A DNA stretch of 64,000 nt from Saccharina japonica (taxonomy: Eukaryota > Sar > Phaeophyceae > Laminariales > Laminariaceae), in contig MEHQ01001647.1 of the NCBI GenBank assembly GCA_008828725.1, positions 55,831-119,830 of the forward strand, in the 5' to 3' direction. Shown here in pieces: positions 54,953 through 63,900 of this stretch. A program made the translations under genes and the position numbers. Every line of letters starts with the position of its first letter. Position 1 is the stretch's first letter. Under the pieces are notes generated by a model. The model searched no databases and had not been told where the DNA came from. It saw only the letters and a list, made by a program, of their open reading frames with translations.

Positions 54953-57900
54953 ACCTAAAACCTTTACACGAAGCACTTGTCGTTGTTTTTTCTGACCATC
55001 CCCCACAGCAAGATTGCACTGTAGTTGTCGAACCAAAAATAGTGTCGGCGGAAGATATCGCGGCAGACAAAGGTCTCGCCGCATTCGAAAAAATTATTGT
55101 CGCGCGCACGTTGGCCGCCTGGAGTGCTACTGATGGTTCAGTAGTAATCCAAGTAGCCAACCCATCCTCGGATGGTGTCGCCTTACCAGTCCACTTGTGC
55201 CTGGGCTCTGTCCTTTCTGTATCGATCGTGTCCCCCGACCAACTAAATGTGAACGCTGTCGCGCATTCCCCCACGCCCCCCTCAGAGATCCACAGCGCAA
55301 AATCCGAGCTGGAAGGTCCGTTGTCAAAAGCGTTCGAAAATACAACGCTCACCCCTGTCCAAAAAGACGATGTTCTCACCCTGTGCGCAAAATATCGTCC
55401 TGTTTTTTCCCTGTCAATGTCAGAGCTAGGCCGCGGTACCACTGCGGAATCAACCTTTCCACTCCCCACTAATACCCGAGCCGTAGACCGGCCCCCGTAC
55501 CGTTCCAACCCTCGTACGTCCGGCGTCATTGACAAATGTGTACATGACATGCTCGAGTGGGGCATAATCGAAAAACGTCCCAGCCCCTGGGGAAGTCCGG
55601 TCACGATCGTCGCGAAGAAAAATGGGAGTCCACGTTTCTGCGTCGACTACCGCCACACCCTCAACCGCCACATCGTCCGGAAGAGCTGGCCCCTGCCGAA
55701 CCTCGAAACCTGTCTGGACGCCGTGGGCACCGCCGCTTTTATCTCCGTCGCGGACATCCTCAGCGCGTTCTGGCAGCTCCCCGTGAATGAAGATCACATC
55801 GAACGGACGGCATTCGTGACACCCAGCGGCAAGTACTTTTTTCTTCGTATGCCATTTGGAGTATGTAACGCCCCTTGGCTATTTCAACATATGATGTCTC
55901 TGACTCTAGGTCATCTGGGTCCCGATACAGGTATTCTGCCATACATGGACGATATCATCGTCTTAACTTCATCGTTCGAAACCCATCTCGCGTCTCTTGA
56001 ACAACTGTTCGCAGCATTGCAAGCAGCCGACCTCACACTAAAACCGTCTAAAGTTCAGTTTGGTCAGAAAGAAATCGAATATCTGGGCCACGTCATTTCA
56101 GCGATAGGTATTTCAGTAAGTACCGACCGCATTCGGGCAATAACCCAGTTACCGACACCCACATGCATCAAAGACCTTCGCTCAGTCTTAGGCATGGTCA
56201 ATTTTGTCCGTCGTTTTATCAAAGAAAATGCGGAAATCACCGCCCCGCTAGTACTACTCACTGGGAAAGATTTTGTCCTGAAAAACCGTTTTGAAAAAGC
56301 TTGGAGCACAGAACAAGATAACGCTTTCGAACGCATCAAACGCGTTCTCTCTTCAGCTCCTGTCCTCCACTTCTCCGAGTTTTCGCGGGAGTTTGTTGTC
56401 CATACCGATGCCTCGGAACTTGGCGCTGGCGCTTTCCTTGCGCAGCCCACCCACGACGGAAAATATTTAGAGATCATCGCGTATTACAGTCACCGGTTTT
56501 CTAAAAGCCAACGCCATTATAGCGCAACAATGAAAGAATGCTGCGCGGTTGTCTGGGTGTTTGTCCACTGGCGTCGGTACCTCTGGGGACGACACTTTAC
56601 ATGTTGCACCGACCACCAAGCGCTAGTCTACTTGTACCAAATGCAAGACACCAGCAATATGTTAACACACTGGTCAATAGCCCTTCAAAACTACGACTTT
56701 ACCGTGCAACACGTCCCAGGACGACTCAACGTCGTCCCGGACGCCCTGTCTCGCGTATTTAGTGAAGTCGGCGGAGAACACATCCCTTCTGAACCCCGAC
56801 TTGCCGCGATCTGTCGGAATGTGCCGGATGACCAGCCATTCCACCCACCCGTCCCTCGCGATTACGAAGTGTCCGCGCGCAACCTACACGACATAGCGCC
56901 CGTAGAAAGTGATCGCGAATTATTCGCGAGTGCAGTGTCTGTCTTCCCAGCTATCGATGTCCCCAACTTACTGGAAGCTCAAACAGAAGAATTTGGACCG
57001 TACTTTGATTATCTCAAGCTACCAAAATCAGCACCAGTCCCGTCGAAACAATCGGAGCATACCATGAGCCACTTCTTCCTCCAAGAGGAACTACTTTACC
57101 GTTCGTACCTTCCCGGTCACCTACGTAGGCGTAGTGACTTCCGGGATCAACTTGTCATACCTACGTCACTCCGAAAGTTAGTAGTAAATTCTTGTCATGA
57201 CCTTCCCGCGTCGGGTGGTCATTTAGCTTTCAAGGGCACCTTTGACAAGGTCCGTGACCGGTTCTGGTGGCCCACCATGCATGCCGACGTGCAGAAACAT
57301 GTCGATAGCTGCTTGTCGTATCAACACCGCAAAACGTCCCGGCGCCCCCCCAAATTTCCTGTCGGAACCCGGCCAGTAACACGTTCTTTCCAATGCGTCG
57401 CAGTTGATCTAGTGGAATACAAGTCTATGTCGGAAGGCAACCGATATATCCTCTCGGTGATCGATCATCTCACCCGTTTTGTCATTTTGATAGCCATCAA
57501 AAATAAAGAGGCCACCACTATCGTGCGAAATCTTGTCGAGCGTGTGTTTTCTGTATTCGGTCCCCCAGAAACGTTACATAGCGACCAAGGCCTCGAGTTC
57601 GAGAACCGCCTTGTTAAAGAGTTACAAAAGGTTTTTGGATACAAGAAAACTCGCACCGCCGCCTACCGCCCCCAAGGGAATTCTGTCCTAGAGCGCGTGC
57701 ACAGTACGGTTCACAATATGGTAGCTATGTATAGCACTATAGCATGTGACAACTGGGCAGAGCTGCTACCCTTTGTCCAGCTCGCCCATAACACGGCGTA
57801 CTCTTCCACACTCGAAGAAACACCCCACTATCTCATGTTCGGACGCGCCGCCGTACTACCTGCCGATCTCATTTTGGGCGTACCAGCCACGACTCTTCCC

Positions 57901-58560
57901 CAGTCCCAACTCGATTACACACGCCGCACGGTCGAAAAATTACAGCTGGCATACGAGTTGGCCCGCCGTAATCTCAAAGAACGAGCGGATAAGCACGCAA
58001 CGTCGAATGAGAAATTGTCATTCCCGAGTTTCACAACCGGCGACCAAGTCTTAATACATCGCCCACATCACGAAACCGACGGCCCTAATCCCAAGTTATA
58101 TAGCCCTTGGCACGGCCCTTACACTGTCAGAACAAAGCTTTCTCCCGTCATTTACCGGGTCACCAAAGATGGTGCAACCACGGAAACCACTGTCCATCTA
58201 GGTCGTATGAAAAAATACATTGTCCCTGCCTCGTCCCCTGTCCCGGACCTGGATGCTCTTGACGATATGTTCCTCGGAACACAACTCCCTATCCCCGATC
58301 TAGAAGGCTCAGTGACCAAAGTGTCTATCGGATCGTTCACTGTGGAGGAAATAGACGGGCATAGACGAGGAGTACCAGCCGCTTCGCTTGCAAATTTTCA
58401 GTATCACCTCAAGCTGAAAAACTACCCCGCCCAGCTGGGTGTGTGGTGTAATTTTAGGGTAATCCCACAATGTCGGGAAATGGTACAATCTTACCGCGCT
58501 GCACTTTTGTCTCAGGATCCAGCAGCTTTCGACCCACCTAAAAGACAGCCACGTCCGTAG
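54742..58560 (+). CDS. pol: Pol: RT, RNase H, integrase, chromodomain-like tail
   Basis: The frame opens at 54742, 211 nt before the protease frame ends, and lies at -1 to it, with no credible ATG. A -1 frameshift is the simplest route. Numbering from 54937: RT at about 190-400 with FISVADILSAFWQLP and the catalytic YMDDIIV (D338, D339). RNase H follows with HTDASELGAGAF (D491). The integrase zinc finger has H754, H762 and C792, but Tyr at 795 where the last Cys belongs. The integrase core has D824, D883 and E919, an exact D,D(35)E spacing, and the GPY-like segment is near 1060. The tail has FTVEEIDGHRR and FQYHLKLKNYPAQLGVW, a chromodomain-like fold that in chromoviruses guides insertion. 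Total 1207 residues from 54937. Confidence 0.92.
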   Translation, partial: CHVRIRGGTRLGPPNSVFSSTGSCIPAVHRVHNRAPSDDSCSSTSGDAQPSVAAVHRDAEATPVRLRERVDLKPLHEALVVVFSDHPPQQDCTVVVEPKIVSAEDIAADKGLAAFEKIIVARTLAAWSATDGSVVIQVANPSSDGVALPVHLCLGSVLSVSIVSPDQLNVNAVAHSPTPPSEIHSAKSELEGPLSKAFENTTLTPVQKDDVLTLCAKYRPVFSLSMSELGRGTTAESTFPLPTNTRAVDRPPYRSNPRTSGVIDKCVHDMLEWGIIEKRPSPWGSPVTIVAKKNGSPRFCVDYRHTLNRHIVRKSWPLPNLETCLDAVGTAAFISVADILSAFWQLPVNEDHIERTAFVTPSGKYFFLRMPFGVCNAPWLFQHMMSLTLGHLGPDTGILPYMDDIIVLTSSFETHLASLEQLFAALQAADLTLKPSKVQFGQKEIEYLGHVISAIGISVSTDRIRAITQLPTPTCIKDLRSVLGMVNFVRRFIKENAEITAPLVLLTGKDFVLKNRFEKAWSTEQDNAFERIKRVLSSAPVLHFSEFSREFVVHTDASELGAGAFLAQPTHDGKYLEIIAYYSHRFSKSQRHYSATMKECCAVVWVFVHWRRYLWGRHFTCCTDHQALVYLYQMQDTSNMLTHWSIALQNYDFTVQHVPGRLNVVPDALSRVFSEVGGEHIPSEPRLAAICRNVPDDQPFHPPVPRDYEVSARNLHDIAPVESDRELFASAVSVFPAIDVPNLLEAQTEEFGPYFDYLKLPKSAPVPSKQSEHTMSHFFLQEELLYRSYLPGHLRRRSDFRDQLVIPTSLRKLVVNSCHDLPASGGHLAFKGTFDKVRDRFWWPTMHADVQKHVDSCLSYQHRKTSRRPPKFPVGTRPVTRSFQCVAVDLVEYKSMSEGNRYILSVIDHLTRFVILIAIKNKEATTIVRNLVERVFSVFGPPETLHSDQGLEFENRLVKELQKVFGYKKTRTAAYRPQGNSVLERVHSTVHNMVAMYSTIACDNWAELLPFVQLAHNTAYSSTLEETPHYLMFGRAAVLPADLILGVPATTLPQSQLDYTRRTVEKLQLAYELARRNLKERADKHATSNEKLSFPSFTTGDQVLIHRPHHETDGPNPKLYSPWHGPYTVRTKLSPVIYRVTKDGATTETTVHLGRMKKYIVPASSPVPDLDALDDMFLGTQLPIPDLEGSVTKVSIGSFTVEEIDGHRRGVPAASLANFQYHLKLKNYPAQLGVWCNFRVIPQCREMVQSYRAALLSQDPAAFDPPKRQPRP

Positions 58561-60061
58561 CCACGTTGTCACCGAACACTGATTTTATGTTATCAAATTG
58601 GGCCTGTCCTGTGCACACATTTTATTTTTTATTTTTAGTCTTGTCTCCGTCAGTTTTAGCAACCACTGACCTCAGCCCGTGTTCTGTTCTATCTATTGCC
58701 ACGTCACTTTTACCAGCATGCAGGGACCCTAACGTGTTGTCCTACGCCGTTTTCATAATTATTTTGATGTATTTTTCTTCCCTGTAGACGTGTCCCTCCA
58801 CGTCGGGCTCCGATACCCACATGGCTAGAGGGCTCAGTACCAAGCACCTCCCCCTCTTTTTTCGTATATTATTCTCCCTCTTTCGTGAAATTAATTAATT
58901 ATTATTACACACATACACACTTACCTGGTACTATATAATATCTATCCAGCCTTATGTTGGGTATACTGTGCCCCCCCCCCCGTAAATATTCTTCAAAAAT
59001 CACTAAGTTCCGTTATACGTACTACACACGCTGAACTCAATCGTGGACTGCTGCTGCTGTGCCAGGGTGCGTATTACCTTGTTTTGTATGCGTTGTACAC
59101 ACACGTTGTGTTTTCTGTCATGATTCGACCCAGTGATATTAACGACCTCACTGTATATAAGCGCACAACATATATTACACCGTCCCGGTTACCCACACCA
59201 CTCGTCACGGAAGCGCACAAGAAAAAAAACAAATCATCAACGTCGCTGTTTCAGTCCATTTCATTTCCCGGAGCAGACCTCTACGCTATACATCCTCCGA
59301 TAGAGCGACGTGTACCCGCTCGAGATAGCATGACCACGGATTCGTCTCGACAACCATCCGAGAACATACTCCCTCGACTAGAGGTACTCATATACACCAT
59401 ACAATCTGTCCACTCACTTTGTCCCGTCGTTCTACCTCGATAAAATATACTTGTGTATATTCTAAGTCCACGACGCCTGAGTGCCAGCCATGTTTTGTCT
59501 CAATACCGCACCGTTCGGCACACGTGCCGGTATGACCGTGCTTTGTCGGTTAGCATCAAAATGTCGGCCACGATGCCACCCCCAGTTGCCAAGCACTCCC
59601 AATGTCAGGATTACCACCATGAAGTTCATGCCATGACCAGTACGCGTAATTTAATTTCTTTATTTTTGTCTGTCACATATATCTCAAGCCCTGCAGGCCG
59701 CAGCGCACCAACAATTTCAGAGCGCTGCCGCGTTTCGTTGCCGCCATACCTGCGAAGTGAGCATATATAACTGTCAATGTCCACAGTCCATGCTGACCCA
59801 CCTCGTGTGACCTAAAAAACCTGAGCACGTAAAGCATATATTGGTTTGTTTATTTTCTTTTATACATTTTTTCTGTCAATGGTACATGTCACATTCGGTT
59901 ACACGAATGTCCTGCAATAGTTATAGTGTGATGGACATGCTATACGTTGCACTTGTCCTCCTCGTTGTCATTGTCGGAGCTTATATCACATCATGTTAGC
60001 TCCAGGGCAACTACCCTCCTGTCACGTTACTTACTTTTCGTGGAATACTATTCGACGCCAC
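58561..60061 (+). other. Untranslated 3' region of the Ty3/Gypsy element
   Basis: 1.5 kb between the pol stop and the polypurine tract, long for this group. It has short frames (58566-58787, 59084-59443, 59453-59770) without hydrophobic envelope-like features or a recognised domain. No env gene is present. Confidence 0.5.
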
Positions 60062-60078
60062 AAAAAGTGGGGGGGTGA
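60062..60078 (+). promoter_or_regulatory. Polypurine tract
   Basis: AAAAAGTGGGGGGGTGA, 15 of 17 purines, directly before the TG of the 3' LTR copy. This is where second-strand synthesis is primed. Its position fixes the left edge of the 3' LTR at 60079. Confidence 0.8.
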
Positions 60079-60140
60079 TGTTATTGTCAGGTCCCCTGGG
60101 CCAACATGCCACACGTATATGTGGAAACCCCTTGGTTAGA
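60079..60140 (+). repeat. First 62 bp of the 3' LTR
   Basis: Identical to 52089-52150. After TTGGTTAGA the match stops abruptly and a different sequence starting TGTGGTGATA begins. The remaining LTR (equivalent to 52151-52484) is absent from this window. Confidence 0.9.
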
Positions 60141-60860
60141 TGTGGTGATACTGAGTTTTGTCTAGCTTTTAGTATACATAATTCAGTTTCATTGGAGTTT
60201 AGTATGAGATCGAGGGTTTCAACGTAAGACAGTAGAATGTCTATCAAGGGGAAGGATACGGAGAATTGTAAGGGAACGGTGTTTTAAAGGACAGTTGAGT
60301 ATGTTTTATCGGAGAATCGTAGGAGATGAGCTGCTGAGGGACAGTGGAGTAAGTTCTACGAGGAAATGAGAGATTCCAGAAGTGTATTACAGGTCAGTTG
60401 AGAGTGTTTGAAATCAGTTGAGAGAATAAGTACAGTAACGAACCAATCACCAGCAGAGAGTACGATGATCAACGGAAGTAAAGGAAAGAGTTGAAGATAG
60501 GGTACCTGAAGACGTGATAGCTTTTTAGTATAGGATGTCTTGAAAATAGTCTTGAGGCTTGAGAGATAAGCAAAGCTCCCGTTGAGAGGAACGGCAAGCA
60601 AGTCTCTGACCACGTGGGTCAAGGAAGAGTGGAATAGGAAGAGCAGTTGGAGACAGCTAGACGAGCGACGGTGCCCCGCCCCACCCCCCCTCGTTCAGTA
60701 CTCGTTTTCCCAGCCTTCATCTGCAACCTGAGAAGACAAACAAAGACTAAAAACTATCCTTGAACTGAGCTACTGCTGTATTGATACGTCGAACCAATCA
60801 GCACATAGCATCTGCTGCTGCTGTGTGTGTAAAGAGAGAGAGCTACAACCCGCTTTCACA
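60141..60860 (+). repeat. Probable 5' LTR of the nested element
   Basis: The limits are set by the break at 60140/60141 on the left (TGTGGTGATA) and by the CA before the primer-site leader on the right (CGCTTTCACA). No second copy is in the window, so this rests on position only. Confidence 0.5.
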
Positions 60861-60864
60861 AGAC

Positions 60865-60880
60865 TGGCGTCGTCGGCTTG
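60865..60880 (+). promoter_or_regulatory. Primer-binding site, element 2
   Basis: TGGCGTCGTCGG differs at one position from the site of element 1 (TGGCGTCGACGG), and both follow AAGA plus a pyrimidine. Confidence 0.5.
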
Positions 60881-60912
60881 CGTATCCATCTCTGCTCGTA
60901 CGGATCAGAACT

Positions 60913-63900
60913 ATGTCTTCGTCTTCTTCGGCCGCAGGTGAGAAGTATACGGTTGTCGGGAAACGGGAGGTGGCCTCGGTCGCCTCCGGAGGCGCTAGGC
61001 CTCGTACTCGGTCGAGTACGCGTGGGGAGCGTCTTGTACGCAGCCCTACCGGCTCGACGTTGGGGGATCACTTCCCTGTGCCTGGCGAGGCAGGCGGTGA
61101 TTTGGGAGCAGGGAGGGTGTTCCCGAAGGACGTAGGAGTGATGACGGGAGGTCGTCGCTTGGTTGGTAAGGCGGGACGTGTTGGCTCGCCTGAGGAACGT
61201 CGTGTCGGCATCATTCGCGTGTGGTCTGACCGTGACATTCCGTCTCCCCCGCCCATGCTTTTGCCGCCGGCCTCCTCCAATTTTCTCGACCGCCGCTCTT
61301 ATTTGGCAGCCGCCAAGCAGTTGGCCCAGCCGAAGGCTGAAGAGGCACCGCCAGTCGAGGACGTGGTGGGGGACCATGCTGCCTCTGAGGAGGAGGAGGA
61401 GTGGGTGGAAGACGAGGGGATGGGCCTCGTGGGAGACCCGTTGACCAAGAAGGAGGGGCAAAGTCTGGCTGCTGCCTCGGGTGGAGCTGGTTCTGCTGGT
61501 CCACGTTCCGCAGAGGAGGGAAAGGGACCGTTGCCCGAAACGGCGGAAGAGTTGCCGGTGAGTTTTGGCGTGGAAAAGGATGGGGTGTCGTCGGATGAGG
61601 CGGTAGCGGCGTTGCGTTCTTTGTTGGAGGGAATGAGTTTTGAGGACCAGTGTCGGGCGATGGGGATACGCCCAAAGAACGCTACCAGGGGTGCCACTGC
61701 GGCTGGCCCAGGGGGAGCGATAGTACCGATGGGTGGGCAGGCCACTCGAGGGGGTACCCGGGTGGGAAAGTCGGTTTCCTCGCGTGAAAGAAATGTTCGA
61801 TTTTCGCGTCTTGCTCGCGAAGAAGAATTGCGGTTGGAGCGTAGGACCGCTATGTCCGTTGCGAGGGACGCCATGTATGCTCGCGCCTTGCAAAAAGAGG
61901 AGGATGAGGCTATGGACCGGCTGGCTGCAGTACTGGCTGCAGACGAGAAGCTTGCGATCGAATTGTCAGAGTCGGACTCTCAGTTGGCTTCAAGCGCGTG
62001 TTCAACGGGGTCGTCTGACGATCTTCCCCTCGATGCCCCCACTCGCACTCCCATTTTCGCCTCGCGTGCCCCGGTGTTTGCCTCGAAAAATCGCTTCGAT
62101 GTTTTTTTGGGAGAACAGGAAGAAAAAAAGAAAGTCCGACGATGCATCTTCCCGGAGGGGGACAGAACGAAGGAATTGGCGAAGGACATCTCCCAGTTGG
62201 AAGACAGCGTGGAGGCGTCGCGGAAGCTGGTCAAACGACATCGCCGGAAGGAGAGGGCGAGAGCCATGGCCCGGCAGCGACAGGAGGAGTCGGAGGCCTC
62301 GCAGCGGGCCAAAGTGGACGCAGCGCTGCGAAAGGCAGAGACGGCCAGTGCCGAACTCGCTGCGCAGGTCCAGGCTCGGCAACTTGCCGAGGAGGAGGAG
62401 GCCACTCGTGAGGCCAGCCTCGCGCAGAGGATGGCCACAGCGGTCGCCGAGCGCGAGGAGGAACTCTCGAGAAAGAAGGAAGCCCTGCAGGACGCCAAGA
62501 GGAAGGACCGGGGCGACCGGGAAACCCGCCGCCTGGCCAAGGTCAAGGATGGGGCTGGCTTGGTGGAACGGCCATGGCAATACACCCCCACCTTCCGGGC
62601 CGATGAAGAGGAGATCGTGCGCAAACGATCGGCTAAAACCTCGGCGGAAAATTTCGCCAATTGTTTGGCCGACAATAATTCTTCCGCTGCCGCCGCTCCT
62701 TCCCCTTTTGCGGTGGCCACTGCTACTGCTGCGTCTGCTGCCGCCGCACCCTCTCCTTCTGCTGTTGCGACTGCTACTGCTGCTTCTGCTGCCGCCGCAC
62801 CTTCTCCTTCTGCTGCTGCGACTGCTGCTGCTGCTTCTGCTGCTGCCGCGCCTCCCTCCTCGGCTGCTGGGTCTACTACTGCTACTGCTGTCGCTGCGTC
62901 TGCTACCGCTGAGACGACTGCCGCTGGTTCTGCCGCGGTACCGCCTGATGTAACTGCTGTTCCTTCTTCGGCAGCGGACCCAGCTGGCGCCGCTGCTACC
63001 GCCCCTGTTGTAGCAAATGGGAGTGACATGCAGATGATGCGCCGACTGGGGGCGATAGTGACGGAAACGCGGGCGGCTTTCCCGGGTCTGAGTTTCGCGG
63101 AATGCCAGAGCCTAGCGGACAGCACTCTCAAGGCACAGTTGGTGGCGGCTGGACTGGCTCAAACCGCAGCCGCAGCCCCTGCTCCTGCTCCCGTTCCGGA
63201 CAGGATGGAGGTTTCTCAGGAGGAGAGGCAAGGAAGAATCAACCAGGGTGGAACGGGGGGTGGGCTCCGTGACCTGCCGTACCAGGAAAACCTACACCCT
63301 CGCTACCAACAAGGAGGAAACCGCTTCCCCAACCAGGGATATCGTGGTGGTGGTGGACGAGGAGGAGGAGGCGCTAAAAGGTATGATTCTTTGGGGAATG
63401 AAATAGTAGTGCAGAGTGATGAAGAGGTTTTGTGGGTTGATGTACCGAGTACAGTTGGCTCGTCGTTAGTTCCAGTCCCGGCTGTAGCTCCCAACCTCGT
63501 TCCTGCGCGTACCAACTCTCTCGCTGCACCTGCTGTTGTTCCTGCTCCTGTAGCTGCTCCTGCTGCTGCTTTGCCTCCTGTTGTAGCTGCGGTACCTGAA
63601 CCCATCGTAGCACCTGTCGCACATCCAACCATAAATACTGATGGAGATATGCCGAGCCCGCGACGTAGAGCAAAGATTAGGAGGCACTACGCAAACTTTG
63701 ATACGAAGGTATTGATGCCAATCCCCTTGATTCCTTTTTCGCATGATCACAGTGTGACTGATTTGGTGCATTTTACCACGGCTATGGATGACGCCGTGAC
63801 TAGTTTGAGGGGCGCGTGCGAGGACACACACCCTGTATGGTGGACCCCTGGTTGGGAGATGTGTCTTCTGATACATGTTTTGCGCTCCGTTCGTATAAAT

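Larger units (their letters stand above)
52089..60140 (+). mobile_element. Ty3/Gypsy LTR retrotransposon with interrupted 3' LTR
   Basis: In order: a 5' LTR starting TGTTATTGTC, a primer-binding site, gag, protease, a long pol and a polypurine tract, then the first 62 bp of the 3' LTR. RT before integrase in pol, together with a chromodomain-like tail, places it in the Ty3/Gypsy (Metaviridae) group, probably near the chromoviruses. Those 62 bp match the 5' LTR without a difference, which implies a young element. The 5' flank is CGTGT; the 3' flank duplication cannot be seen because a second element begins at 60141. Whether it is still active is doubtful: there is a TGA after gag, a frame change between protease and pol, and the integrase zinc finger lacks a Cys. 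Confidence 0.9.

Noticed and set aside
58561..60061. Envelope gene between pol and the 3' LTR
   Set aside because: The frames are short, lack a signal peptide and transmembrane anchor, and are not connected by plausible splicing.
52089..60140. Interpretation as an element with 62-bp LTRs
   Set aside because: No primer site follows 52150, while a good one follows about 52484, and a TG-starting sequence interrupts the 3' copy. A truncated display of a longer LTR explains the data better.
61733..62953. Plus-strand ORF of 406 codons ending in a poly-Leu run
   Set aside because: It lies in another frame of the same region, starts without an independent signal, and turns Ala/Pro repeats into Leu/Pro repeats. 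The frame opened at 60913 is longer and better balanced.
61980..63131. Minus-strand ORF of 383 codons, Ala/Ser rich
   Set aside because: It is the reverse reading of the GCT/GCC-rich part of the 60913 frame. Its composition follows from the repeats, and it has no motif.
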